In this document: positions 56,931 to 64,000 of the stretch, piece after piece
Numbering within the stretch: position 1 is the stretch's first letter
Layout of the letters: each line of letters starts with the position of its first letter
The notes under the pieces: generated by a model
Databases searched by the model: none
What the model was told of the DNA's origin: nothing
What the model saw: only the letters and a program-made list of their open reading frames with translations
Source of the DNA: Streptomyces typhae
GTDB taxonomy: Bacteria; Actinomycetota; Actinomycetes; Streptomycetales; Streptomycetaceae
Assembly (NCBI RefSeq): GCF_009755605.1
Contig: NZ_WPNZ01000010.1
Span: forward strand, 62,001-126,000
Reading direction: 5' to 3'
Length of the DNA: 64,000 nt
Made by a program: the position numbers and the translations under genes

Positions 56931-57377
56931 ATGACCACACAGGCACGCAAGCAGAAGGGCCGGGCCCACGCGGAGCACCGCTTCCACAATCCGCAGGGGG
57001 CCGAGGTCAAGACGCGTGACGAGGCGTTCGCCACGCAGATGGACGTCTCGGCGGAGGCCGTCGCGACGGACTGCAAACTCACGCTCCACAACGGGCAGGT
57101 CACCTTCGCCATCGAGGTGAAGTACAACCCCAACACCTACCCGCACGTCGTGACCGGCGGGCAGATCACATCCGGTATCTGCGGGGCGCCCTGGGACATC
57201 ACCGGCGGCTTCGTCGGCGAGACGATCCGCCTGGACGCCAAGCGGACGGGCCAGGGGTCCTGCGCCGACACCGTCACCATCGTCGGCGAGTACCAGAACC
57301 CGCCCGCCTACCGCGGCACGTACGGCTTCGACGGCGCGACGTCTTCTTTCAAGCACACGACGCGCTACGAATGCTGA
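56931..57377 (+). CDS. hypothetical protein in the protease operon
   Basis: A 148-residue protein with GGAGGGAGGG upstream of ATG 56931. It has a basic, Gln/Lys/His-rich start (about 1-20), then mainly beta-strand sequence with three cysteines (CKLTLHNGQVTFAIEVKYNP, SGICGAPWDITGGFVGETIRLDA, GSCADTVTIVGEY) and a terminal RYEC. The alternating hydrophobic pattern suggests a beta-sandwich. There is no signal peptide, membrane segment or known motif. It is 27 bp after the serine protease gene, so it is probably a substrate, inhibitor or partner of that protease (inference only). Confidence 0.6.
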   Translation: MTTQARKQKGRAHAEHRFHNPQGAEVKTRDEAFATQMDVSAEAVATDCKLTLHNGQVTFAIEVKYNPNTYPHVVTGGQITSGICGAPWDITGGFVGETIRLDAKRTGQGSCADTVTIVGEYQNPPAYRGTYGFDGATSSFKHTTRYEC

Positions 57378-57453
57378 CGCCTCGGGCCGGCCGGGGAGCA
57401 GCTCGTCGTCACCCGGCGGTCCCCACCCACCCGCCCTGATCGCGCTCCGCGCT

Positions 57454-57546
57454 CGTCCTCAATCGCCGGACGGGCTCAATGTTCCCGACCGCAGGCCGAC
57501 GAAAGGGCGGGCGGGTGGGGAAAAGCCCGTCCGGCGCTTGAGGACG
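57454..57546. repeat. inverted pair of the dispersed intergenic element
   Basis: CGTCCTCAATCGCCGGACGG (57454-57473) recurs inverted at 57527-57546 as the complementary strand with one mismatch, so a long stem of about 22 bp could form around a 49-nt loop. The loop and the sequence after it contain a G-rich, GGGCGGGTGGGTGGGG-type motif repeated at about 57505-57520 and 57565-57580. It lies between two convergent stops and may terminate both. Confidence 0.65.
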
Positions 57547-57664
57547 AGGCCGCAGGCCGATGGAAGGGCGGGTGGGTGGGGAAGAGGGCGTGGCCGCAGG
57601 CCGATGTGCGCGGGAGCTGTCCCGCCCGCACGGCACAGCGGCCGAGCCCACCCAGGAGGGGAAC

Positions 57665-59158
57665 CTAGGCCTGTTGCGAACGGGCCTTGAAGGCTGCCTT
57701 GCGGGCTTCCTTCGCCACCCTCTTGTCAGGATGCAACCGCCCCATCGCTTCCAGCACATCCGCGGTAGCGGGATGCTCCACCCGCCACGCGGCGGCGAAG
57801 AACCCGCTGTGCTGAGCGGCAAGCCCCTCCACAAGACCCTGCAACTCCTCGGAGTTCCCCTCGGCGGCGAGCTGCGCGGCGATCGTGTCGATGGTGAGCC
57901 AGAACACCATCCCCTCCGACGGCGCGGGCACCTGAGCGGCACCGTGCTCCGCGAGCCACACCCGGGCCAGCCCCCCGAGCTCCGCGTCGTCGAGCACCTC
58001 GCGCAGCGCGGGCTCGGCGGTGCCACCGACGAGGGAGAGCGCCTGCTGGCACCGCAGCCGGCGCAACGGCGCCCCCTCGTCCCCGCCCCGCGCCGCGGCG
58101 AGCAGCTCCCGCGCGGCCTCCAGCGGCACCCGCCGCGTGAGCCACAGCTCGATCTCGGCCTGCGCGGCGGCCTGCGGGAAGGCGGCCGTGGCGTCGAGGA
58201 GCGTGTCGGCGCCCTTGTCGGCGAGGTCACCGACGGCGGGCGCGTCGAGGCCCGCCTCCAGCATCCGCGCCCGGATGCCGTACAGGCCGAGGGGCGTCAG
58301 CCTGACCATCCCGTACCGCGTGACGTCCTCGTCCTCGTCGGCGGGCGGCAGCGGCTCCTCGCTGTCGATGTCGGCCATCAGGGCCTCGTCGACGGGCTGG
58401 TACGCGACGAGGCCGATCGGCTCCAGCATCCGGAACTGGTCGTCGAGCCGCATCATGGCGTCCGACACCTGCTCCAGGACGTCGTCCGTGGGCTCGCCCA
58501 TGTCATCCGGGATGATCATGGAGGCGGCGAGCGCGGGCAGCGGTACGGCGCCGCCCTCGGGGGCGTTGTCGCCGACGGTCAGCAGATACAGATTGCCGAG
58601 GACGCCCTCCAGGAACTCCGCCTCGCCCTGCGGGTCCCAGCCCAGCTCCTCGAAGTCGATCTCACCGCCGCCCTCGATGGCGTCGACGAGGTCCTCCAGG
58701 TCGGGGACCGTCGCGTCGGCGAACACGGTCTCCAGGGCGGCGAGCCAGATACCGAGGACGTCCTGCGGCCCGCCGGAGGTGAGCAGCCGCAGCTCCTCGC
58801 CCGCGGTGACGGTGCCCTCGGCCTCCTCGGCGTCGCCGTCCTCCGTCTCCTCGGGGTCCCGCACCTCCACCAGGCCCGTGTCGACGGCGACCCGCCACGC
58901 CTCGCTCGCGTACGCCGCCGCGTCGCCGTCGTCGTCCCCGGAACCGGCGCCGTCGGCACCGGTGAGCCCGAGCTCGGCCGCGGCGGCCGGGAGCTGCTCG
59001 TCGACGAGCTCGCCGCCCGCGCCCACCCGGGTCCCGGGCCCCGCCCAGCGGGCGAGCCGCACGGCGCGGGCGAGCAGAGGTGCGGCGAGGGCGTCCCGCG
59101 CGAGCTCCGCTTCGGAGTGCAGCAGCACCGGCGGCAGGGTGGCGGGGCTTTGGGACAT
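57665..59158 (-). CDS. large hypothetical actinobacterial protein (HEAT-like C-terminal region)
   Basis: A 497-residue soluble protein from ATG 59158. The N-terminus (about 15-60) is helical and Ala/Leu-rich; a very acidic stretch follows (DGAGSGDDDGDAAAY near 75-90 and PEETEDGDAEEAEG near 103). The centre is helical, and the C-terminal third (about 320-480) contains repeated helix pairs (LWLTRRVPLEAARELLAAARGG, RLRCQQALSLVGGTAEPALREVLDDAELGGLARVWLAEHGAAQV) resembling HEAT or ARM repeats. No enzymatic motif. Similar long hypothetical proteins occur across Streptomyces, but I do not recognise a named family. It is divergent from the secreted nuclease gene. Confidence 0.75.
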   Translation of the reverse strand: MSQSPATLPPVLLHSEAELARDALAAPLLARAVRLARWAGPGTRVGAGGELVDEQLPAAAAELGLTGADGAGSGDDDGDAAAYASEAWRVAVDTGLVEVRDPEETEDGDAEEAEGTVTAGEELRLLTSGGPQDVLGIWLAALETVFADATVPDLEDLVDAIEGGGEIDFEELGWDPQGEAEFLEGVLGNLYLLTVGDNAPEGGAVPLPALAASMIIPDDMGEPTDDVLEQVSDAMMRLDDQFRMLEPIGLVAYQPVDEALMADIDSEEPLPPADEDEDVTRYGMVRLTPLGLYGIRARMLEAGLDAPAVGDLADKGADTLLDATAAFPQAAAQAEIELWLTRRVPLEAARELLAAARGGDEGAPLRRLRCQQALSLVGGTAEPALREVLDDAELGGLARVWLAEHGAAQVPAPSEGMVFWLTIDTIAAQLAAEGNSEELQGLVEGLAAQHSGFFAAAWRVEHPATADVLEAMGRLHPDKRVAKEARKAAFKARSQQA

Positions 59159-59473
59159 CGGCTGGTTCTCCTGACGGGCGTACGGGTCTGCTGCGTGAAG
59201 CCTAGACGGATTTGACCGTTTGCCGCCCGCCCGTCCGGCGTACCGGAACCGGTCGGGTTTCCGCGCCGCCGCCGGGCGGCCCGGTCCGGCCGTGCCCGCC
59301 TCGCCCCGTACCGCTCCCGAGTCATCCGCCCGTCGCCCGGCGTCCAGCCGGCGCACACCCGAAGAGCCTTGACAACTCCCCCGCCCGCACAAGAGATTGA
59401 CGCGCGTAGAGCGCCGCTCTTCGGCCCCTCCCCCGGGCCGCGTCCCACCCCTCCTCACCTCGGAGTCTCCCGA
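59159..59473. promoter_or_regulatory. divergent promoter region before the secreted nuclease gene
   Basis: The 315-bp gap separates two divergent starts. TTGACA (59369-59374), followed 17 bp later by AGAGAT, is a possible -35/-10 pair for the nuclease. The rest is GC-rich with no other signal. An additional TTGACG lies at 59397. Confidence 0.35.
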
Positions 59474-61324
59474 ATGCCTCACATACCGAGATCCGCCGCC
59501 GTCGGCGCCGTCGTCGCCACCGCGCTCGCCGCCGGGCTGCTCGCCGCCACCGCCGGTGCCTCCACGGCCTCCCCCGCGTCGCCCGGCGCCGCCGAGCAGG
59601 TCAGGGTGCACGACATCCAGGGCGGCACGCGTGTCTCGCCGCTCGCGGGGCAGCAGGTCGAGGGCGTGCCCGGCATCGTCACGGGCGTGCGCGGCTACGG
59701 CTCCAAGGGCTTCTGGTTCCAGGACGTGCGCGGGGACGGCGACCGCGCGACCAGCGAAGCCGTCTTCGTCTACACCGCCACCACGCCGACCGTGCGCACC
59801 GGCGACGCCGTCCGGGTCTCCGGCACGGTCACCGAGTACGTGCCGGGCGGCGTCTCCTCCGGCAACCAGTCGCTGACCCAGATCACCAAGCCGGCGGTGA
59901 CCGTCGAGTCCTCCGGCAACGCCCTGCCCGCGCCGGTGACGATCAGCGCCAAGAACGTCCCCGGCGCCTACGCCCCCAAGGGCGACCCGGCCGCGGACAA
60001 CAGCGTCAACGCCCTGCCCCTGAAGCCGCGCGCGTACGCCCTGGACCTCTACGAGTCCCTGGAGGGCATGAACGTACGCGTCGGCTCCTCGCGCGTCGTC
60101 GGCGCCACCGACCCGCACGCCGAGCTGTGGGTGACCGTGAAGCCGCACGAGCGCCCGACCCGGCGCGGCGGCGCGCTGTACGGCTCGTACGCCGCGCAGA
60201 ACACCGGGCGCCTCCAGGTGCAGCAGCTCGCCCCGCTCTCGGAGCGGCTGTTCCCGAAGGCGGACGTCGGCGACGTCCTGAGCGGCGGGGCGGAGGGACC
60301 GCTCGACTTCAACCAGTACGGCGGGTACACGCTGGCCGCCCGGGAGCTGGGCGAGGTCAGGAGCGGGGGCCTGGAGCGGGAGCGGACCCGGCCGCAGCGC
60401 AAGGACGAGCTCGCCGTGGCCACGTACAACGTCGAGAACCTCGACCCGGGCGACCCGCAGGCGAAGTTCGACGCGCTCGCGTCCGCCGTGGTCACCAACC
60501 TGGCCGCGCCGGACATCGTCGCCCTGGAGGAGATCCAGGACGACAACGGCCCGAAGAACGACGGCACGGTCACCGCCGGGCAGACCCTGAAGAAGTTCAC
60601 GGACGCGATCGTTGCGGCGGGCGGGCCCCGCTACTCCTGGCGTTCCATCGACCCGGAGAACAACAAGGACGGCGGCGAGCCCGGCGGCAACATCCGCCAG
60701 GTGTTCCTCTTCAACCCCGAGCGGGTGTCGTTCACCGACCGCGGCGCCGGGGACGCGACCACCGCCACCGGCGTCGTGCGCACCGGCAAGCGGGCCGCGC
60801 TCACGCACTCGCCCGGCCGGATCGCCCCGGCCGACGCGGCGTGGACCAACAGCCGCAAGCCGCTCGCGGGCGAGTTCGGCTTCCGCGGCCGGACGGTGTT
60901 CGTGGTCGCGAACCACTTCGCGTCCAAGGGCGGCGACGAGGCGCTGACCTCGCACCACCAGCCGCCGACGCGCTCCTCCGAGATCCAGCGGGTGCGGCAG
61001 GCCGAGGCCGTGAACTCCTTCGTGCGGGAGATCCGGGGTGCCCAGAAGGACGCGGACGTGCTCGTGGTCGGCGACATCAACGACTTCGAGTTCTCCGCGA
61101 CGACCAAGGCCCTGGAGGCGGGCGGCGCGCTGCGCGCCGGCGTCAAGTCGCTGCCGCGCTCCGAGCGGTACTCGTACGTCTTCCAGGGCAACTCCCAGGT
61201 GCTCGACCAGATCCTGGTGAGCCCCGGCGTCGGCCGGTACCACTACGACAGCGTGCATCTGAACGCGGAGTTCGCGGAGCAGAACAGCGACCACGACCCG
61301 CAGGTGGTGCGGTTCCGGCCGTAG
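59474..61324 (+). CDS. secreted endonuclease/exonuclease/phosphatase family nuclease (ExeM/NucH type)
   Basis: A 616-residue exported nuclease. A signal peptide (about 1-33, ending GASTASPA) is followed by an OB-fold-like region (about 45-200: VHDIQGGTRVSPLAGQQVEGVPGIVTGVRGYGSKGFWFQD), characteristic of ExeM/NucH proteins. The EEP catalytic domain begins at VATYNVENLDPGD (about 316) and includes LEEIQDDNG (catalytic Glu), VVANHFASKGGDE (His and Asn), VVGDINDFEF (Asp, Asn) and the terminal NSDHDPQVVRF (Asp-His). It would degrade extracellular DNA. ATG 59474 fits the signal peptide; earlier in-frame codons do not. It is monocistronic. Confidence 0.92.
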   Translation: MPHIPRSAAVGAVVATALAAGLLAATAGASTASPASPGAAEQVRVHDIQGGTRVSPLAGQQVEGVPGIVTGVRGYGSKGFWFQDVRGDGDRATSEAVFVYTATTPTVRTGDAVRVSGTVTEYVPGGVSSGNQSLTQITKPAVTVESSGNALPAPVTISAKNVPGAYAPKGDPAADNSVNALPLKPRAYALDLYESLEGMNVRVGSSRVVGATDPHAELWVTVKPHERPTRRGGALYGSYAAQNTGRLQVQQLAPLSERLFPKADVGDVLSGGAEGPLDFNQYGGYTLAARELGEVRSGGLERERTRPQRKDELAVATYNVENLDPGDPQAKFDALASAVVTNLAAPDIVALEEIQDDNGPKNDGTVTAGQTLKKFTDAIVAAGGPRYSWRSIDPENNKDGGEPGGNIRQVFLFNPERVSFTDRGAGDATTATGVVRTGKRAALTHSPGRIAPADAAWTNSRKPLAGEFGFRGRTVFVVANHFASKGGDEALTSHHQPPTRSSEIQRVRQAEAVNSFVREIRGAQKDADVLVVGDINDFEFSATTKALEAGGALRAGVKSLPRSERYSYVFQGNSQVLDQILVSPGVGRYHYDSVHLNAEFAEQNSDHDPQVVRFRP

Positions 61325-61351
61325 CCGCCCGCTCGTGCCCCGGCGCGCGGC

Positions 61352-62425
61352 TCAGGCGTACAGTCGCGTCAGCCAGTCGTGCCAGGCGGCCTCGGTGCCC
61401 TTGGCGTCGGCGCCCGGCGCGAAGTCGTGGATGCTCAGCGCGACGGGCCTGCCGAAGTGGTTGCGGCCGAAGAAGCGGTAGAGCGCGTCCTCGGTGCGCA
61501 GTCCGATGAAGTACGTCGTACGGAAGTCGATCACGGCGTCCAGTTCGCTCGCCGCCGCGCCGAGGCGGACGCGGGCGCCCTCCGACGCGTCGTCGGGCAG
61601 GCCGAGTTCCTGCGCGAGCCTGACGAAGGCGGAGGCGTCCGCCGCGGCGGCCGGGGCGTCGAGAGCGGTGAAGGTGACGGGGCGGCCCACGAAGTACGTC
61701 AGGTACTGCCGCAGGCTGTGCAGATAGAAGTCGGTGTGCTTGCTCGCCGCCTCGTACTGGTCGTCCCAGTCCTGGGCCGCCCTGGCCGCTTGCGCGGCCT
61801 CGGCGGCCCGGCCGGCCTGGATTCCTCTGTTGCCCCTGGCGCTCCGAGGAGTCCTGGGGCTCTTGGAACTCCTGAGGTTCCTGGGGTTCCGCAGGCTCTT
61901 GGGGTTGTGCGGGCTCTTGGGGTTGCTCAGGCCCTCGGGGTCGCTCAGGCCCTCGGGGTTGCTCAGGCTCTCGGGGTTGCTCAGGCTCTCGGGGATCTGG
62001 ACGTCCGGGATGTCCCGGTGCCCCTGGACGCCCCGGATACCCGGGGCGTCCGGGGCGTTCCGCATGTCCCGGGCGCCGACGACGAACGTGCCTCCGTGCA
62101 CGTGCCGCACCCAGGAGCGGCGGCCGCCGTCGCGCGGCTCGATGAGGTGCTCCAGGTGGTCGGCGTTCTGCTCCGGCGGGAGCGCTCCGGGGTGGTCCGA
62201 GCGGACCGCGAGGTGACGGGGCGGATCCCAGGCGGTGACCACGGCACCGTGCGCCGCGTCACCGCCCACCCGGGGCTCGTACACCATGGGCCACAGCCAG
62301 CCGCCGGTGCCGGTGGTGACCGCCTCCCACACGTCCCGGGGCGGCGAGTCGACCTCGAACTCCCGGACTATCTCGAATTCCCTGCCGCTGCCGCTGTCGG
62401 TGCCGGTGCCGCTGTCCATCGTCAT
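61352..62425 (-). CDS. SRPBCC/AHSA1-type protein with a hexapeptide-repeat insertion
   Basis: A 357-residue START/SRPBCC-fold protein. The N-terminal half (about 12-125) has the helix-grip start FEIVREFEVDSPPRDVWEAVTTGTGGWLWPM and a VTAWDPPRHLAVRSD strand. At about 140-200 a low-complexity stretch intervenes: about eight hexapeptides (PESLSN, PEGLSD, PKSLRN types) encoded by an 18-bp minisatellite (61854-61997). The fold then resumes (HTDFYLHSLRQYLTYFVGRPVTFTALDAP, LGAAASELDAVIDFRTTYFIGLRTEDALYRFFGRNHFG). Relatives have no such insertion. ATG 62425 follows GAGGAG. The ligand is unknown. Confidence 0.85.
   Translation of the reverse strand: MTMDSGTGTDSGSGREFEIVREFEVDSPPRDVWEAVTTGTGGWLWPMVYEPRVGGDAAHGAVVTAWDPPRHLAVRSDHPGALPPEQNADHLEHLIEPRDGGRRSWVRHVHGGTFVVGARDMRNAPDAPGIRGVQGHRDIPDVQIPESLSNPESLSNPEGLSDPEGLSNPKSPHNPKSLRNPRNLRSSKSPRTPRSARGNRGIQAGRAAEAAQAARAAQDWDDQYEAASKHTDFYLHSLRQYLTYFVGRPVTFTALDAPAAAADASAFVRLAQELGLPDDASEGARVRLGAAASELDAVIDFRTTYFIGLRTEDALYRFFGRNHFGRPVALSIHDFAPGADAKGTEAAWHDWLTRLYA
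61854..61997 (-). repeat. 18-bp minisatellite inside the SRPBCC gene
   Basis: Eight consecutive 18-bp units (boundaries at 61854, 61872, 61890, 61908, 61926, 61944, 61962, 61980) read in frame as hexapeptides. Units at 61926-61997 are nearly identical, whereas earlier ones are diverged, which suggests growth from one end. All reading frames across it are open. Confidence 0.93.
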
Positions 62426-62563
62426 GACGACTCCTCGGGGCCGAGCGGGACGGCCGGGGCCGCCCGATCCTCGATCACACGCTCTCGTCCTTATGACTCC
62501 ACCTGCGGCGGCCCCGGTAAAGCCCCTGGGCACGACTATTCGGGCAGGACTGTTCGGGCGGGA

Positions 62564-63265
62564 CTATTCGGGCACGACCCCGTACGCCCGCCGGTAGCGC
62601 CGCACCCGGCCCGCCTCCAGCGTGCCCGGGAAGTCCCGCACCCGCCGCCACTCCTCGGACAGCGTGCCGATGCCCTCTCCGGGGGACGCGAGCGCCCGCG
62701 CGTGGTCCGCCGCGGTCTCCCACTCCGCGTAGTTGACGATGCGCGTGCCGTCGGTGCTCAGATGGAAGTGCGCCGCCAGCAGGCCGGGGACGGCGGGGCT
62801 CGCGGCGATGGCGTCGGTGACCGTCCGCACCCAGGCCCGCTGCCGGTCGGCGTCCGGCCCTTCGAAGGACACGTCGACGGTCACGAAGGCCTCGGGAACG
62901 GTGCCCGCGGGGCCCGGACGCACGCTTTCGTGCAGGAAGGTCTTGGTCAGCCCGAGCCGTTCCACCCCGGGCACCGCCGCGTCGATCTCGGCGTTCCGCT
63001 CGTCCCTGCCGCGGGCGAAGAAGTCCTGGTAGGCCTCGTCGTCCCGCCACTGCGAGTGGTGCATCAGGGTGGCGCCGTCCTCGCCCTCGTACACGTGGTA
63101 CGACAGCAGGCCCTCGTGCGGCCAGGGGCGGCTCTCCCAGGCCGCGGCGATCGCGTCGACCGCCGCCCGCTGCCGCTCGGGCGTGCCGACGTGCCAGGTG
63201 CTGAAGAAGGCGAGGCCCACGTCGGAGCGGGTCGGGTCGGGGTGCGTGGTGGCGCGCTGCGTCAT
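62564..63265 (-). CDS. antibiotic biosynthesis monooxygenase (ABM) domain protein, two ABM modules
   Basis: A 233-residue protein with two ferredoxin-like ABM modules: about 15-100 (FFSTWHVGTPERQRAAVDAIAAAWESRPWPHEGLLSYHVYEGEDGATLMHHSQW) and about 125-215 (VTVDVSFEGPDADRQRAWVRTVTDAIAAS, then GLLAAHFHLSTDGTRIVNYAEWETAADHARAL). Each has the W/H-rich strand typical of the family, which includes quinone-forming monooxygenases and proteins of unknown function. Active-site residues cannot be fixed by eye. ATG 63265 is the start; upstream in-frame extension is Arg/Gly-rich and unlikely. Probably cytoplasmic. Confidence 0.88.
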   Translation of the reverse strand: MTQRATTHPDPTRSDVGLAFFSTWHVGTPERQRAAVDAIAAAWESRPWPHEGLLSYHVYEGEDGATLMHHSQWRDDEAYQDFFARGRDERNAEIDAAVPGVERLGLTKTFLHESVRPGPAGTVPEAFVTVDVSFEGPDADRQRAWVRTVTDAIAASPAVPGLLAAHFHLSTDGTRIVNYAEWETAADHARALASPGEGIGTLSEEWRRVRDFPGTLEAGRVRRYRRAYGVVPE

Positions 63266-63399
63266 GGGACTCTCCACTGGCGTCAGGGTGTTGTCTGCCG
63301 GACGACCCCTACGCTCCAATGTGAACCTCGGTTCAGGTCAAGCCCGCCCGCCTCACCCTCGCCCGCCTCCGAGTTCACCCGCCGCCGGGCGCACCCGCC

Positions 63400-64000
63400 T
63401 CAAGCCCGTTCCGGCTCGGGCAGCGTCACCGCGACGAGGCCAGGGCGCTTCGCCCGGTGCGTCCCGCCCCCCGCCGCCCCCGGCCGCACCCGGACGACCC
63501 GGCGCCGCACCCACGGCCCCACCGCGCCGGCGAGCCAGCGCACCTCCTGTGCCGCGCCGGCGAGCGCCGAGACCGGGGCGAGCGGGGGCAGCGGACGCGC
63601 CCAGTCCGCGAAGCCCGCGAGACCGAGCGCGTCGGCGACACCGGCGGCGACGCGGGCGTGGCCGACGGGGCTCGCGTGCGTCCGGTCACGGCTCCACAGC
63701 CGCGGGTCGGCGGTGATGCGCTGCGGGAACAGATCGAGGACCAGGACGCCGTGCCGGTCGGCGGCGGCGCGGACACGGGCGTTGAGGTCGACGACGCGGG
63801 GCTGCGCCCGGCGGGCCAGGGGCGCGATGCGGGCGATGTCGGGGAAGGTCACGGTGACCACGCGGGCGCCCGTCGCGGTGAACTCGGCGAACATCTCCTC
63901 GACGGCGCGTGCGGTGCGGGCCGGGTCGTAGCCGGGCCTGACCAGGTCGCCGACGCCCGCGACCACGGTCACGAGGTCCGGCTTCAGGGCGAGGGCCGGG
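63400..64000 (-). CDS. SGNH/GDSL hydrolase, C-terminal part (start beyond window)
   Basis: The frame runs off the end of the window, so the N-terminal GDSL block with the nucleophilic serine is not visible. What remains includes PDLVTVVAGVGDLV (block III position, with GVGD where GxND is usual), a VTVTFPDIARIAPLARR strand, and the catalytic SRDRTHASPVGHARVA block supplying Asp and His (DxxH). The rest is a basic C-terminal tail. Family members are esterases acting on lipids, sugars or acyl groups. The missing Asn in block III may be compensated or may indicate altered activity. Confidence 0.85.
   Translation of the reverse strand, partial: PALALKPDLVTVVAGVGDLVRPGYDPARTARAVEEMFAEFTATGARVVTVTFPDIARIAPLARRAQPRVVDLNARVRAAADRHGVLVLDLFPQRITADPRLWSRDRTHASPVGHARVAAGVADALGLAGFADWARPLPPLAPVSALAGAAQEVRWLAGAVGPWVRRRVVRVRPGAAGGGTHRAKRPGLVAVTLPEPERA

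Noticed and set aside
57665..61294. 1209-codon minus-strand frame that would fuse the hypothetical protein to sequence antisense to the nuclease
   Set aside because: The upstream 700 codons are antisense to a clear secreted nuclease; the real start is ATG 59158.
61379..63931. Plus-strand 850-codon frame with LGVAQA hexapeptides
   Set aside because: It is the antisense of the SRPBCC and ABM genes; the hexapeptides are the complement of the 18-bp minisatellite.

Overview
The window is chromosomal DNA from a very GC-rich actinomycete, almost certainly a Streptomyces. The third codon positions are extremely GC-rich, GTG and TTG starts are common, and several families are typical of the genus: a DUF5753/DUF397 regulator pair, an LAETG-anchored SCO1860-type wall protein, tandem Ser/Thr kinases and ectABCD. 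From memory, the order cobalamin genes, LAETG protein, amidohydrolase, class V aminotransferase, ectABCD matches the S. coelicolor SCO1847-SCO1867 neighbourhood. No tRNA, rRNA, insertion sequence, prophage or CRISPR array was seen.

Layout. 1-1.75 kb: end of an XRE/DUF5753 regulator, two small membrane proteins and a DUF397 partner. 1.8-13 kb: a cobalamin riboswitch and cobD, cobQ, a fused AAA/VWA chelatase subunit, cobO and cobB, then a ZIP metal transporter, a shortened and divergent CbiG-CobJ fusion, and cobC. No cobN, cobI, cobL, cobM or cobH is present, so the local cluster looks reduced. 13-19.5 kb: LAETG wall protein, a membrane NACHT NTPase, a 20-bp satellite array, an amidohydrolase and an aminotransferase. 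19.5-23.4 kb: ectoine and hydroxyectoine synthesis. 23.4-32.8 kb: ene-reductase with a divergent MarR gene, an aminotransferase, an FrnE-like protein, a DUF1349 protein, an aldehyde dehydrogenase with a divergent IclR gene, and a two-component system. 32.9-39.1 kb: PBP2-like transpeptidase, TIGR03086 protein, MFS transporter fused onto the antisense of a peptidase remnant, uronate dehydrogenase and a secreted hydrolase. 39.4-44.5 kb: DeoR regulator plus a polyol-type ABC importer and dehydrogenase operon. 44.7-47.8 kb: double TerD protein, a Ro60 (TROVE) orthologue, and immediately upstream of Ro a Y RNA containing a circularly permuted tRNA-like module. 47.9-64 kb: two tandem Ser/Thr kinases with beta-propeller sensors, a PhoX phosphatase, an SDR, a three-gene protease operon, a large hypothetical protein, a secreted nuclease, an SRPBCC protein carrying a hexapeptide minisatellite, an ABM-domain protein and the end of an SGNH hydrolase.

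Two themes stand out. The Ro-Y RNA locus at 46.0-47.8 kb is the clearest unusual RNA system. Short in-frame tandem repeats (6 to 36 bp units) recur at the ends or linkers of at least seven otherwise ordinary genes, alongside a 280-bp intergenic 20-bp array, which suggests that this lineage readily expands minisatellites.
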